A stretch of 64,000 bases of DNA from Sipunculus nudus (taxonomy: Eukaryota; Annelida; Sipuncula; Golfingiida; Sipunculidae): the NCBI GenBank assembly GCA_026874595.1, contig CM049317.1, positions 28,953,401 to 29,017,400 on the forward strand. The letters run 5' to 3'. The position numbers and the translations under genes are program-made. Below are positions 46,600 to 59,120 of the stretch, piece by piece. Position 1 is the first letter of the stretch. The number at the start of each line of letters is the position of its first letter. The notes under the pieces are model-generated. The model was not told where the DNA came from. It saw only the letters and a list, made by a program, of their open reading frames with translations, and ran no database searches.

Positions 46600-47345
46600 G
46601 ATCAGAATTTGGTCTGTGCAGTTGAGAAGTACTCGAGTGCGTGTGCAGAGTACTTTTAAAAGTATTCGGGTTCGTGAACTTTAGCTATTTTTTTTATAAA
46701 AGTACTCGAGTACGATTACCGAGTACTTAAATGTACACATGAATTTAAAACATGTAATCAGATTGTTAATTAAAACTGTAATTAGCTGTTAGACCTAGAT
46801 CATGAAGGTTTGCAAGAACAATCAGGGTGGGGGCCGACCGAGAAAAATCTCACCGCCACGGCTAAGATTCGAACTCACGATCTCCCAGCTTTGAGTCCTG
46901 CACTCTACCCCTAAGCCACAGAAACCGGAGTTTCTTAGCTGACTCACTGTTTGCTTAATATGATTATCTTGATTAAAGCATTCTATTCATTGAAATACCG
47001 GTTGCTGACAACACCTATCATTAATACAGTTAATTATTGCTACCATGTGCAAGAGACTTGATTAATGCTGCTAATCACTGTAATATATTAAAGTAATGTA
47101 GTTTGAAATGTATGGCACTGCCACAATGACGAAAAGTCGTAATACAATAATGTTTAAAATGCTCAAAAGTACCAACGGAAGTTCTTTTTTTATGAGTACT
47201 TTCAAAGTACTCCGGTACCAGTGTGAGTTATCATGTCATTTTAAAGAAAGAAACCGAGCACAAGTACGGAGTTACCTAGAAAGTACTCCTAAGTACGAGT
47301 TCTTTGAGTACGAGTACTTTTTGACACAACTTTTTTGTCGGTGCA
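46600..47345. repeat. GTACTCGAGTAC-rich inverted-repeat region (possible DNA transposon)
   Basis: Many AAGTACTC/GAGTACTT motifs cluster at 46624-46735 and again, mainly inverted, at 47190-47330. A SINE-like sequence lies between them. It resembles the sides of a non-autonomous DNA transposon, but termini were not found. Confidence 0.5.
46795..46935 (-). mobile_element. tRNA-derived SINE-like element
   Basis: On the minus strand, box A GTGGCTTAGGGGTAGAGTGC (plus 46900-46919) and box B GAGTTCGAATC (plus 46866-46876) flank an anticodon-arm-like GGACTCAAAGCTGGG. Related to the element at 31965. Confidence 0.65.
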
Positions 47346-47349
47346 ATTT

Positions 47350-48910
47350 TATTATGGACAATTAAAGAAATGAATCGCCCGTTCGTTTATATTGACAAAG
47401 TAGGACTAACTGAACTCGGAAAATATTCTCCCGTACAAGTCACGTGTATTTCCGCACTGCTGTCATCTTTTTTATTTATGTGTGTTTGGGACATGAATCA
47501 ACCGATAAGACTTGCCTTCAGCCGTTTGAGAGACGTCTATAGGAGCAGGGGCGTCGGCCTTAGAATTAAAATGATGGAGCCATAATTCTTTCATTTTTCA
47601 TTTAACACCCACTGTATAACAGTTAAACTATAATACTAAGTATTTTAATTCAAAATTTCTATTACCATGGCAACAAAAAATTATTTCTCAATCACTATTC
47701 ATCAATTTTACATGCAGAAACTTTCATATATTACTCCTTGCAGAAGCCATTTTTAAAATCAGCAGCCTAATTTCACGTGGAAGTTTACTCTCGTACAATA
47801 TATGATCCTCATTTCTGAATCAACCTGAATCAAATCATGGAAATCACCCTTCCAACCTTTGGACACCAATCGAATAAACTACACAATAAATTATCAGTCA
47901 TGAATATATATTAATATTTATGATCGAGTCCCAAGGAGTTAATTGGCAAAGGCAGCTACACCAGGTATTCATGTTAAGGTTTGATTTTTCACGTTCTGTG
48001 TTACCTCGCTTGTGCATTCTTTACCAATGGCCCCATTTACATCAAAGTTACCAGGAAAAGACAAACAGAGCTACACTGCACTTGTGAGGCCTTTTTATTG
48101 ATTGAGGCTGCAAATAGCTCGCTCTCACACGCTTTTATTCTAACACCTCATGAATTAGTTATTACTGAACGATACTACTTGAGCATAACGCGGGTTGACT
48201 ATGTGCAGGGATGGTTTCAGAGCTGAAAATTGGCTATGGAGACAAAATATTATTATAAAGCATGGAAATATCGTAAATCAAACGAGTGTTTATAGTCAAA
48301 CCCTACCATACCGGTAATCCTATATACGTCAGTAATACTATAATGGGGGCATCTTTCAGGCAGCATTCTTCCAACTACGCCAAAAAAAGTGAGTGTAAGT
48401 ATGGTTTTATCTCTATTAAAAGAAGGTAGAAAAGGCCGGTACCAAAGAACTTCCGGAGACAACCTCATGAAAATACGCTATGCGGACCTTGCTTCCCGTG
48501 TTGTCGGTCAGGTTTACCTAACAGCGACTTCATACGTTTAAGCTTCCTGGCACATAAATAAAATGCTTATATTATAACTTGTAGAAAAAAAATTATCAAA
48601 AAGTTTCGCTGTTTAGGCTTCATGCGGCGTGATCTAGGTCTCACTTAAGCTGCGCCCACACTGAGGTGACGTTGCTTTGTAACGTCCAATAAATGAAAGG
48701 TATTATTAAATTCAAGCAAATTCGATCAAATTTGTTTAAAAAAAAAATTAAATGGGCAAGTAAGAATATACAATTCATTATATCATTTATCAATATAGTA
48801 TATATACAAATATTTATTTATACTTTATTTATGACTTATACATCATAATTTTTACAATGTTATAATACATCAAATTAATAAATATACATAAATGTTATAT
48901 GTTTTCAATA

Positions 48911-48949
<39 letters not shown>

Positions 48950-51095
48950 GTAAGAAATATAATACAATTATATGAAATAAAATCTCTATTATATGTATTA
49001 TATAAAAGAATGGAAAATATCATATATTAGTGTGTATGTAAGTGTTTTGAAAATGTATTTACGCGGAAGTGAAATATTAATTATTTTGATGTTAATACTA
49101 ATATTTAATAATGACGTTAATGGTCCTATAACAATTCATGTAACAGCCTCATTAAAAGACTCAGTTTTCCATGGATGTTTATGTCCCTTTCCACATATAG
49201 CCTGAACAGGACCGCCAGGCCCGACCCCTTCTCTGGGCGAACACCCCACTATAACGGAAAAAACCCTCCTGTCCCGTGACTGTCCGAAATAGGGGGTTTC
49301 ACTGCGACTGGTTCTTATCCTGACCTGATTAGGATTCTGTCACACCTCAATGATTTTTATGAGTTTTCAATATGACTTTTATATTTCATATGTCATAAAA
49401 TATCTCAAAACGCGTTATTGGGATCAACCTCTGATCCATTTCACAAGTGTATTTTATACGAGTCTCCACGCTTGACTCGATTAATGTGCATTCTCGGTTA
49501 ACTTTGTCTACCGTCTCATGCTATCAAATCAGCCAAATTTCACATTTCTCATAATCCCGTTTGGCGGGGAATCCCTTTGATAAATAAACTACAGATATGA
49601 GTCACTTTCAATACCAGTGTAAAGAACAACTATACTGACTGCTATATATACAGACCACATTGTTACCACATCTTTTGAAGCCAAAAATATTTTTCTAATT
49701 AGCCTTTAATGCGAGGTATCATGTTCAATGATTGGGCGTCTAATGTGCCTTGTTACTCTTTTATTTTAAATCCCTATGTCTTTTATGTTAGCTTGATATT
49801 TAGATACCACGAACAAAACCGTAGGAATTGATCAACCATTTTCCGCCTCTGGGGATTAAACGTTTTCATGCGTGTGAAAAAGGAGTGATTACGTGGAGCT
49901 CCATAAGAACAACGTCTCCACGGTTACAGTGTGACCACAGATTCACGTGAGAAAATGGTCTTTGCAGTTGAAATATCTATATTACGATGTCTTTGTCTTC
50001 TAACACGACCCGGGGCGCTACTTTATCGGTATACCTTGCACGACATACGTCAAGCATTATTACTAGACGCAGCCCGGTAGAGTCCTTCACATTTACTTGT
50101 CTTTGATCAATACAGGAGACTGAGTCACAAGTATCTGCTGAACCCGTGCTGTTCTTTCGCCGATAGCTGAATACCTTCACAGAGAACACAGTATGTCAAT
50201 ACTTAGCAGGGTTTTTATTGGCACAATGCTACGTCATAAGCGCTCGGCGACACCGCTCTCCTATTGAAACCGCAGAAAGAAGAAATAAAATAGAACATGC
50301 CTTCACATAACATAAAATCAAAGGTATATAAACGCAGAATTTCATACAGAAAAATACTACTTTAATGTTACCAACACTGCTGTTGAAGGCATCGACCTCC
50401 TATACCATTTTCTTTTACTGTTCTTTTGGGACTTTTTTATTTTTGTACTGTTTCATTCCTCTATGGGACATTATCCTAAAGAACATTAATAGGCTCCAGA
50501 AAATTTTTTGCTTTGTTCCCATTGTCTTCTAGGTAGAGAGGTAGCATCCTTTTTGTTTACGGGTCATTCGCCGTCTTAAAGGGGCCTTATCCCCTAATGA
50601 CCGAAATAAACTTAAGGTTATCCCTTGGAGCTTTTATAATAAATGGGCTAGAGAACGTGTATATCACCGCACACAGGTTGTTTCTTTTGTTTATACCAAA
50701 GTGTTTATAATATGTGGGGGCCCGCTAAAAAATCAAAACAAATTCAACAAGGGCATTTGGCAGCTAGTCAGATAAGCCAGAGCTTTGCAAATGACCTTTT
50801 TATCTCCGCATTTAATCAATACCACCTTAGGTAACATGATTCTCTCAGTTGTTTTTTACAAACATTTTGTTGATAAACAAGTTAATACATCTTTCATGAA
50901 GGCCTTGTAAGAACTTTTTACAACCAAATTACCCTTAGATCATTAATATATCCACAGAACTTCTATTTCTTCAACGCAGGCGAATCGGCACCTTTAAGGT
51001 CAATAACGAAGCCACGCTATGTACCTTGGGCGAATCCTTCGTTGATCACAGGAATGTGTATTGTACTGTTTAAACATATGGAAGAAGTCAGGATG
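47350..51095. other. Intergenic, nothing firmly recognised
   Basis: AT-rich with a TA array at 48911-48946. A minus-strand frame at 49977-50189 is open for 70 codons after an acceptor-like TGTTCTCTGTGAAG but is unrecognised. 50460-50800 has more balanced composition and could be decayed retroelement coding sequence; no motif confirmed. Confidence 0.4.
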
Positions 51096-51099
51096 TATT

Positions 51100-51200
51100 T
51101 TGCGAGCCAAATTATTATGGTTAGCCTCTTGTTCGCGAGGGTTTCAAATTCGTGATTTTCGCGAAGGGAAAATTATGGCGAAAATAAAAACTTTGAGAAA
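51100..51200 (+). repeat. Dispersed repeat, copy 1 of a pair
   Basis: TTGTTCGCGAGGGTTTCAAA, then GTGATTTTCGCGAAGGG and ATTATGGCGAAAAT, matching 62145-62215. Confidence 0.7.
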
Positions 51201-52268
51201 AATAAAGACGCAACATTTACACAGGGGAACACCAATTTATTCTTTAGATTCAATTACATCTCACGTATATTTTACATGTATCGTCAATATAAGCATATAT
51301 TTTGTTACCCGTTGAATTTTATATTAATTCAATGATTAATAATATAAATCATATAAATATTCTGCAACTTTTGCAAGAAGAATTTTCACATGTTCGGTGT
51401 TCCTTGGCTCCGCGTGAAAATCTTAAGGTTTTGCATACATATAACATACTTGATATAATAACTGTGATGTACATTCTGTAAATTACTGTATGATAATTTT
51501 CGAAAATGAAATGAAAAAGCTTTGAACCAAGGATAGGCTCAAGCTCAGACGGGAAAAGAACTGGCGCTCGAGATGTGATTCTGTCGAGACGGATGCCAAC
51601 GTAAACGACAACGTAAAAGTTATTTTTTAAGATATATTTTTATTTGACTTTCAGAGAAATTCTGAAAGGATAAAAGTGGGAAAGCATGAAGTTAAATAAA
51701 TGTGGATGCCACATGGAACCCAATTCAAAAGCAAAACAAAGAGTATTTAGCGGCAGTTGCAGATCGGGCAGTCCAGGGGCCAGAGGTGAAGTCGGAGATG
51801 ACAGCAGAGCAACAGCAGCCATGCCCACTCCATGCCGATCGGCTGAACACTAGATCTCTTCCATCAGGCTAGCTAGACTAAAACAACTAAAGAATCGTGA
51901 GGAAAACTTAAGTCTCAACATTAGCTTTAAACCAAGGCAACGATACTTAATTTTAATTTGGAATTTTGTATCCATGTGCCCACGAGGTTTTATAAAACTA
52001 TGCTCCACGATCTAAAGAATTACAATTTCCCGTATAAATGAGGTATGAAGTTTCCAACATCTGAGCTGTCAGCGGCATTTGAAAGAGCATTCTTAAAAAT
52101 ACATGGAATCACATCTGTTATATATCTACAAAATTCTACAAAGATTCGAAATATACATAAATGGATGTGCTAAACATAGGAAACTTAACTGTCACAACTT
52201 AAAAATCAAATCATCAGGGTACAGATCTCTGGATTAAACTTTTGTTGACGCTTTTTCTTACTTTTATA

Positions 52269-52316
<48 letters not shown>

Positions 52317-52590
52317 TCAATAATAATTTTAACTAATCAGTAGAAAGATTTAATTTGACTATATAGTGTTATATTCAATGAGAAATAATATATATAATGA
52401 GTCGATGATGAAACAGATGTCATTTGACAATTCTTGGCCACATCTTGGCATCCATAAACAACCGAGAAACCCGTGCTGACGTATAGATGATTTACATATT
52501 TCAATGAGTTCATTTACAATCCCATGAACACTATTTAAAAAAAAATATATGTTTAGACAGACCGAGGCTTGGTCAAGTTCGACTTTTATT
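51201..52590. other. Intergenic, nothing recognised
   Basis: Contains an (ATA)n microsatellite at about 52275-52316. Otherwise AT-rich without coding support. Confidence 0.4.
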
Positions 52591-52592
52591 TG

Positions 52593-52693
52593 ACAAGCGG
52601 ACTAATACCATTACGCTCTGTCTGTCAGAAAAATATATCCGGTGACAAGCGGACTTAGACCATTATGCTCTGTCTGTCAGAAAAATATATCCA
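52593..52693 (+). repeat. ~52-bp tandem duplication
   Basis: GACAAGCGGACT..., CCATTA(C/T)GCTCTGTCTGT and CAGAAAAATATATCC occur twice, at 52593 and 52645. Confidence 0.93.
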
Positions 52694-53655
52694 TTCGAGA
52701 GATCAATTAGAGGGAATCAATAGGAATTTCCTATAAACGCCAATATATCCTAAAACTCATTGATGGGCGTTTCTCAGAATGGAACAGACAGAGCACACAC
52801 TATAATGATACCTCATTATCCGGCCACTACCAGTATACGTGGTATTGAGTCAACCCGGCAAGACTCTAATGTGTCCTTCTTTCACACATTTAACACTTTA
52901 ATATATGATATATATATCACCTCACCGCAAATATTTATACCCAAACTGTCTGTGTTTTGAATTACGTTGTCGCGTTGTCAACAAGAAGATGACCTTGAGA
53001 TGTCTCACTTGCGGGCATTGCACACCATGTCGATATTATCCTCACTACAACATCATCAGGTCAAAGATACTGTTGCCTGAACGTCAGTCTGGTTAAACAT
53101 TTGCTGTTCATTCTGTCTGTGGAGGAGCCGAGCTCGCCCGACCGTGATCAATGTTACTCTTTTTGTAGATTTCAGTCTTAAGTCTGGCGCACACGTGACC
53201 AAATTTGGATACGATACTATTTCGTAATTTCTTGTCGCAACGTCTTATCTTATATAAACTCGTATCGTATTTTTCTGCTCATAGTATAAATAAAAAATAA
53301 TACGGAAATGGGATAACTATATCAAATTCTGATCAACAACATGGCTGCCCATGAAACAGTTTGTTTCATAATTCGAAGAAAATTAGCTTCACGCTCCAAC
53401 AACAAGAAATAAAAGATGGGTACGACAAGGGATAGAGCTTAGCGAATTAATGCGTGCGTACACGTTAGAATATGAAACTATAGGAAGCAAGTTACGATGG
53501 AAAAATTCCGAGCATGCTAAAAAAAAATACAATATGATTTGAAGCCGATATCGTATGACTGCGTACCGTTTTTCAACATTCTAGTTGTGACAGAAAGGCA
53601 GGAAGCCAGTATCATGTCGTATCCAAGTTTTGCAACGTTTACTCTGGGCTTAAAG

Positions 53656-54950
53656 CCTTGGTCAAACTGTCACGGATTTCACCACGAATTATCACGGATG
53701 GGTCGCTTAGGACCAATCATTTTGATCAGTCATCAATCCTGAACGAAACGTGCAGAGCCCGCCCCTTTGTCCGCCTTCATCCCTCATGATCCTCGATAAC
53801 TAGTCCGTCAAGCTGTACGAAAGATTGAATTGTCGAAAGCTTCTGTTGTGCGGCTACGGTTGTTTGGCCACTCCATGGACAGACCGTAAAGTTTCCGTAA
53901 TAGTCCGTAACGATACCATTGTTATCCGTTGCTATTGCTACTACGTCCGTACATGCGTTCCTAGTTGATCATCAGCGCCGGAGTACGGACGTGCCGCATC
54001 CCTTGAGAATTTCGACACGACCATATGATCGCGAGAACCCGTTTCTTGGATCGTTTATACACAGTCCGCCCCCGAACGTGGAAACCCGTACCTCATCTTC
54101 GTGTGTGGTCCCCGGCTTGCTGCAGGAATCCCTCATATTCCCTGGTCTTGTCGCCGTATCAATGCCGACACTCTCGGAGACCGCCCGAGTCCGCCCCACA
54201 GAGCGCGTTTGCCATACTGAAAATGTGAGATTGTTCGCTTACATTGTTCCTTCTTATATATGGTCCTTGATTACTCAATTCATGACCGTCCCTCGCTGTC
54301 CGTACCCTCATCCGTGAAAAGTGTGAGCTTTTGCCACTGTCATGGATCTCACCACGGATCATCACGGACAGACCGCTAAGGATTATCCCTGGTTGTCCCT
54401 CATTAATCCCTGATGACACGCTTTGTCCGTCGCCATCCCTCATGATCCTTGTTAACTATTTGTCTTCCGTCAAACTCAACGGAAGTTGTGAAATGTTCAC
54501 GGATGGCCACAGAGGAGCCACTCCGTGGACAGACCGTAAAATTATCGTCAGTCGCCGTAACGAAATCGTGCATATATTTCCCTGCATGTCCCTACTTCTT
54601 CCTAACGAAATCGTGCATATATTTCCGTGTATGTCCCTATTTCTTCCGTACATGCGTATTTGGACTGGTCTTCCCTGGTCGATCGTCAGGTTCAGATCAC
54701 GGTCCGTAGGACCGATCATGAACTTTTTAGTCGTGCATGACCGATCATGAAATTTCGTTGCACTTCCTTGGATGATTTTCACTTAGACCGCCCTTACCGT
54801 GGGAATCTTACCCCTCCACCATCATCCGCATGTGGTCCATGGCTGACCCTTAGGAAAACCTCATATTCCCGGATTCTGTCTCTGTGAAACCGTACAAAGA
54901 CGCCCTCAGTGACCGTCGTATGCAAATCCGTGAGAACCGATGGCTGCATG
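53656..54950 (+). repeat. Diverged ~650-bp tandem duplication rich in CCGT/ACGG
   Basis: Copy 1 starts about 53656 and copy 2 about 54329. Ordered shared blocks: CTGTCA(C/T)GGAT.TCACCACG, CATCCCTCATGATCCT, CCACTCC(A/G)TGGACAGACC, CGTACATGCGT and CCTCATATTCCC. Spacing between blocks drifts from about 640 to 670 bp. Probably an element family; frames inside are not genes. Confidence 0.8.
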
Positions 54951-55119
54951 ACTGCATGGTACATTTCAGTAACCCTCTCTTTGTACCATTAGAGTTCCAT
55001 TCATTAAATGTTATATGGATTTATCTAACAATATCAGACCTTTTTGAGGTTTCAGAAGTACAGGCTGGTAACTGAGTGTACAGAAAGGTAACCTAGTAGG
55101 AAATGATTCATGACGCGAT

Positions 55120-56290
55120 TAGACCTGCCTCCGTTTGCGCCATTTTAGCCTATATTTTAAGAATATTTCTGCACTATGGGAGTTCCCCCCCCTTCTGCAC
55201 CCCCCGTTCTAATATCCTGTATCCGCCCCAGGTCCCCCTTAAACACCCAAAACACCAGTGACGAAACACCACGAAACACTCCTTTAAATTTATATTTAAA
55301 GCACAAAACTTGTATCAGTTGATAAATATCATCTGCTGACTATATCGATGCAGTTTTGTGCCAATAATTTGCAGAAAAAATAAAACAAGAGTGTTTTGTT
55401 CACTGACAAGCGCTAAGCTTGATTGCGATTTTTGCCACTCGGGGCAGCGTCATAGCCTACATAAATGGCTGCTCTGTCGGCCGGAGAACCGACTGCAACA
55501 CAAAAAAACTCTCATTATTTTTATCTCATTATTTTTAATATAATATTGCATAGATAAATTTATCTGTTCCATATTTATGCATTGATGCTACATTTTACTT
55601 AAATTTTGAAGGTAAAGTGGGTGTTTTGTGGTGTTTCGTCACAGATACCCAAAACACCGGTGTTTTTGGTGTTTACGGGGGACCGCCCGCCCCTTGTTTT
55701 GCTCTGCATCCATTACTGTATCTGTAACTTGGTGGAAGTGTGGTTGTTTCCGCTTTGTTACGATGTTTAACTAAGTTACTGTCGCAAAAATTGGGATATA
55801 TTTTTTAAATGTTGGTATTCAGTTAATATTGTGTGTTCGTATGTACAAATAAGGACCTTACCGCAGAAAATATTTTTAAAATTTTATTTTAACATTTAAA
55901 GATACAATTAGTTGATTAAAAAACTTTATCATGGTGATTTTAAAAAATGTCTTGGTTTGCGCATTATATCCTATATTTTCAAAATGTGTCAACACCATGG
56001 GAGGGGGTTTCACTCCCTCTCCTGTGCCCCCTATTCTAGATTCATGTATCCGCCCCTGGTTGGGTTCTGCATGCATAACAACATCAGTAACGAAGTAGAA
56101 ATCTTGATGCTTCCGCTGTGTTACCGTGTTTGCACTAAGTTACTGTCACTAAATTAGTATATATTCTGTAAATGTTGGTATTTAGTTAATATTATATGTT
56201 CATATGCACAAATAAGGACCATATTACAGAAAATAGATTCACAATTTTATTTTAACAGTTAAAAGTAATTTTGTTGATTACAAAACTAAT
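55120..56290 (+). repeat. ~363-bp tandem duplication, first copy split by an insertion
   Basis: Copy A is 55120-55230 plus 55685-55945; copy B is about 55946-56290. Shared blocks include CTATATTTT.A, TTCTA.AT.C.TGTATCCGCC, AAATGTTGGTATT.AGTTAAT and ACAAATAAGGACC. Confidence 0.88.
55231..55684. mobile_element. 454-bp inverted-repeat element inserted in repeat copy A
   Basis: Ends GGTCCCCCTTAAACACC and the inverse of GGTCCCCCGTAAACACC; inner segments repeat GTGACGAAACACCAC in inverted order. CCGCCCC occurs once in the uninterrupted homologous site (near 56050) but on both sides of this element, so it looks like an imperfect 7-8-bp target duplication. Confidence 0.85.
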
Positions 56291-57320
56291 TTGTAGCTCA
56301 GAAAATCAAATACGGGTTTAAAAGCACCATATTTCAGAATGTATGATATATTAATATGAGACTAAGATGTTATTTCAGAAAAAGGGACTCCTGCCTAATC
56401 TGTTAATTAAAGTTAAGTGTCAGCAGGCTTTTCTTATTTGCATTTCGCAGCTTTTCTTTTCATAACCCTGTGGACATGACTTTATGTTATTTCCATTTTA
56501 AAGTTTCAATACCTGAGATGCCAACGTGTATTTAGCATGGCAAAACATCCTATCGTGTTCAGAATTACTTTATTGGTATAGTAAAGTAGACCAAAGGTTA
56601 AGTACCTTTGTGATCAATCATTTTTTATAAAAACTTGCTACTCTAAAATTCATCATTTGTCTGGAATGACCCATTTACAGCATTGCCAATTTTATGTCGG
56701 GACTAGATTACACAAAGGTATTTCAACCCACGTGTAGGGGAGCTGACATTTTAAGTGTGTATAAACTTGCAATATGCTTAATTATTAATGTTTAATAGCT
56801 GGAAAATATAAATAACTGTACCTTGAATGATAAAGCTTCTTGCTGTACCTTTTGATGATAATATTTCCTGATATTTTTAGCTCACATCAGACCTGCAAAA
56901 TTAGAATTTGCTCCCTTTCAGCTGACACGATTTACGCAACCACGGATCGAGCGACTGTTTTTGACGCGCTCACTGGGATGTCGTCTGCTCAGGGCAGGCG
57001 CGGTGTATATTTCACCGGCCGGGGTCCTGGCGACCACAGTGATGTCGTCTGCTAAGAATTGATCACTTGTACTGGTTGCATTTTAGCCGCGCTGGCGTTC
57101 GATTTGGCTCCAGGACGCGCGACAAACACTTCCAACAACACATTGATGACCGCCAAGCCTGCCTCAGTTACCTTTCAGAATGTCATTATTTTTGCTTTGA
57201 TATATCCCCAGGTGAAAGTGCAGGTAGCCAGGTAGCGCTTCGGCTCGCAGGCCAAGACATGCCGACATGTAAATGTTGACAGACTTGGACAAACGAATAC
57301 AAGGTTTTTATGATGCACAC
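56291..57320. other. Intergenic with a GC-richer patch
   Basis: 56920-57280 is richer in CpG and holds overlapping frames on the plus strand (56840-57055 and 57067-57279) without motif or splice support. It could be a promoter or an exon; I cannot decide. Confidence 0.35.
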
Positions 57321-57328
57321 AAGTCACT

Positions 57329-57330
<2 letters not shown>

Positions 57331-57376
<46 letters not shown>
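57331..57376. repeat. (TA)n microsatellite
   Basis: TA array with one early interruption. Confidence 0.95.
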
Positions 57377-57379
<3 letters not shown>

Positions 57380-57449
57380 CATTATTAATATCATTTTTAT
57401 TAACTTCTCTGTGTATTATTTTGACTACATATATATATATATATATCAT

Positions 57450-58374
57450 TTATTTATTTATAATTATTGTAAAAGTTATACATACATAAAATTGTTCGAT
57501 AGTACTATTGCGTGAGAACAGCTTATAGCTGTGCTCACTCCTCAGGTTCACACTGGAAACGTGGAATGAGAAAAGCTATAAGCTGTCCAATATTATAAAG
57601 TCAAACTAATAAATATGGTACATTATATACGTTAATATATTCAGGAACCAGTGTCTATACCTTGTCATATCGCTCACTCAGTAAACACATTTGTCAAGCT
57701 CCTAGCTATGTTCGACCCCAGTCTTTCCCCCTTACTATTGCGCCATCAAGCTTAATCCTCAAAAGTTTTATATACCGAGAGAGGGCACATAACCGTCTCC
57801 AACGTTCAGCGCCTAGCCCCCTATATTTTTAAATCCAACCCCCTCCCCTGAATGACGCTAGACTTGCGATCCCAAGATTGTGGGTTCGCGTCCCGTTCTG
57901 ACCGCCTTCAGTGCCAGGACTCTTGCGATTATCCTACACCATAAGGGTGCACTCTTTTCACGCAGGATTGAATGGGCACTGATCTTGGGCGGCAGGCAGA
58001 TGGTCAACGCGCGCGTTTAACTTTATTTCTCCTTTCTAATGGGTGTATGTACCAAAGGACCTCAGAAACGCTGCAAAAAAGAACAGGCCCGAAAGACCAG
58101 GAAGGTAAATTGTTAGGTCGGATGAAACTGACGTCGTCGGTGATATCAGACTAATAACCCAGACATTAACCAACTTATTAATAGTAAAACCTTGAATTTC
58201 CTAATCTCTTTTTTTCCGAAAATTTGCTTATCCGTTATTTAAATTGAGGAACCAAAATTTACCTATATTAACCGAAAGTAGAAATACGACAAAATGTTGT
58301 TCTTCGCATATTCGTACCCTCAAATATCCGAACAAATATTATGTCCCCAAATTATTTGGAAATTCGAGGTCCTA

Positions 58375-58376
<2 letters not shown>
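57450..58376. other. Intergenic, weak tRNA-like patch
   Basis: GTGGGTTCGCGTCCCG near 57881 resembles a box B with CTTGCGATCCCAAGATTGTG before it, but no box A was identified. Confidence 0.35.

Positions 58377-58424
<48 letters not shown>
58377..58424. repeat. (TA)n microsatellite
   Basis: About 24 TA units. Confidence 0.97.
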
Positions 58425-58431
<7 letters not shown>

Positions 58432-58863
58432 TATAATGGAATAAATACAAAATAAACAAAGTTAACTGCACCTAGTTCCAGATTGAATTCATTTATTTTA
58501 GCTTTTGATAAAAAGGGAAATAGCTGGTACAAAATAATGCACGATCTCAATAACAGTTTAGCAAAGCCAGATATTGTCAACAGCGAAATTCAAGAAAAAG
58601 GATAAGATCACATGTATCGCTAGACTTAATTGACTTCTAAATCAATCCCATGACGTCACAGCTGCATCAGTAAATCAATCAAACCTGGGCAACGTCTCGT
58701 TTCTGGAAGCAATTATTCCGTCACATCACGAAACCCACTTACGTTTATGCATTGACCTTGTCTTTAGTGATCACATAGAGCCTCTATGCTCACTGTAGAA
58801 AAAAGTATTGAAAACGACGACCATGCTATAGGGACTAGCCTAAGGTCACATAAATCTCAACTT

Positions 58864-59003
58864 TGTGTTACGGGGTGACGTAAAAGCGGACCAAACTTTC
58901 TTGCTAGCGAAGCGGTTGGTACGCCGGACTTGTGCGCCACTGTTATGGGTTCGAATTCCGGATAGGCCCAGAATTTTCCCCTGAGCAATTTGTCTTCGTA
59001 ACA
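58864..59003 (+). repeat. 5' LTR of the TRIM-like element
   Basis: Carries box A TAGCGAAGCGG and box B GGTTCGAATTCC at tRNA-like spacing. Shorter than the 3' copy because the 3' copy has an 18-bp internal duplication. Confidence 0.85.
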
Positions 59004-59006
59004 AAA

Positions 59007-59019
59007 TGGGGGCTCGTCC
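59007..59019 (+). other. Primer-binding site (proline-tRNA type)
   Basis: TGGGGGCTCGTCC, three bases after the 5' LTR. The match to the 18-nt proline site ends after 13 bases. Confidence 0.75.
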
Positions 59020-59120
59020 ACCGTGACGGTAAACTTTTTGGCCCAGGGAATAAGCTCACCAAAGTGTGACCCCTGGGATAATTAGTCTTGTTCTGAAAGC
59101 AGAACGCTCTTAAGAGGGGT

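Noticed and set aside
49977-50189. 70-codon minus-strand frame with an acceptor-like sequence before it
   Set aside because: No recognisable motif, no downstream donor that leads to another exon; left as unassigned.
53919-54782. Overlapping frames up to 139 codons on both strands
   Set aside because: They lie in the 650-bp tandem repeat, are not conserved between its two copies and overlap one another.
57841-57965. tRNA gene
   Set aside because: Box B-like sequence only; no acceptor stem or box A could be matched.
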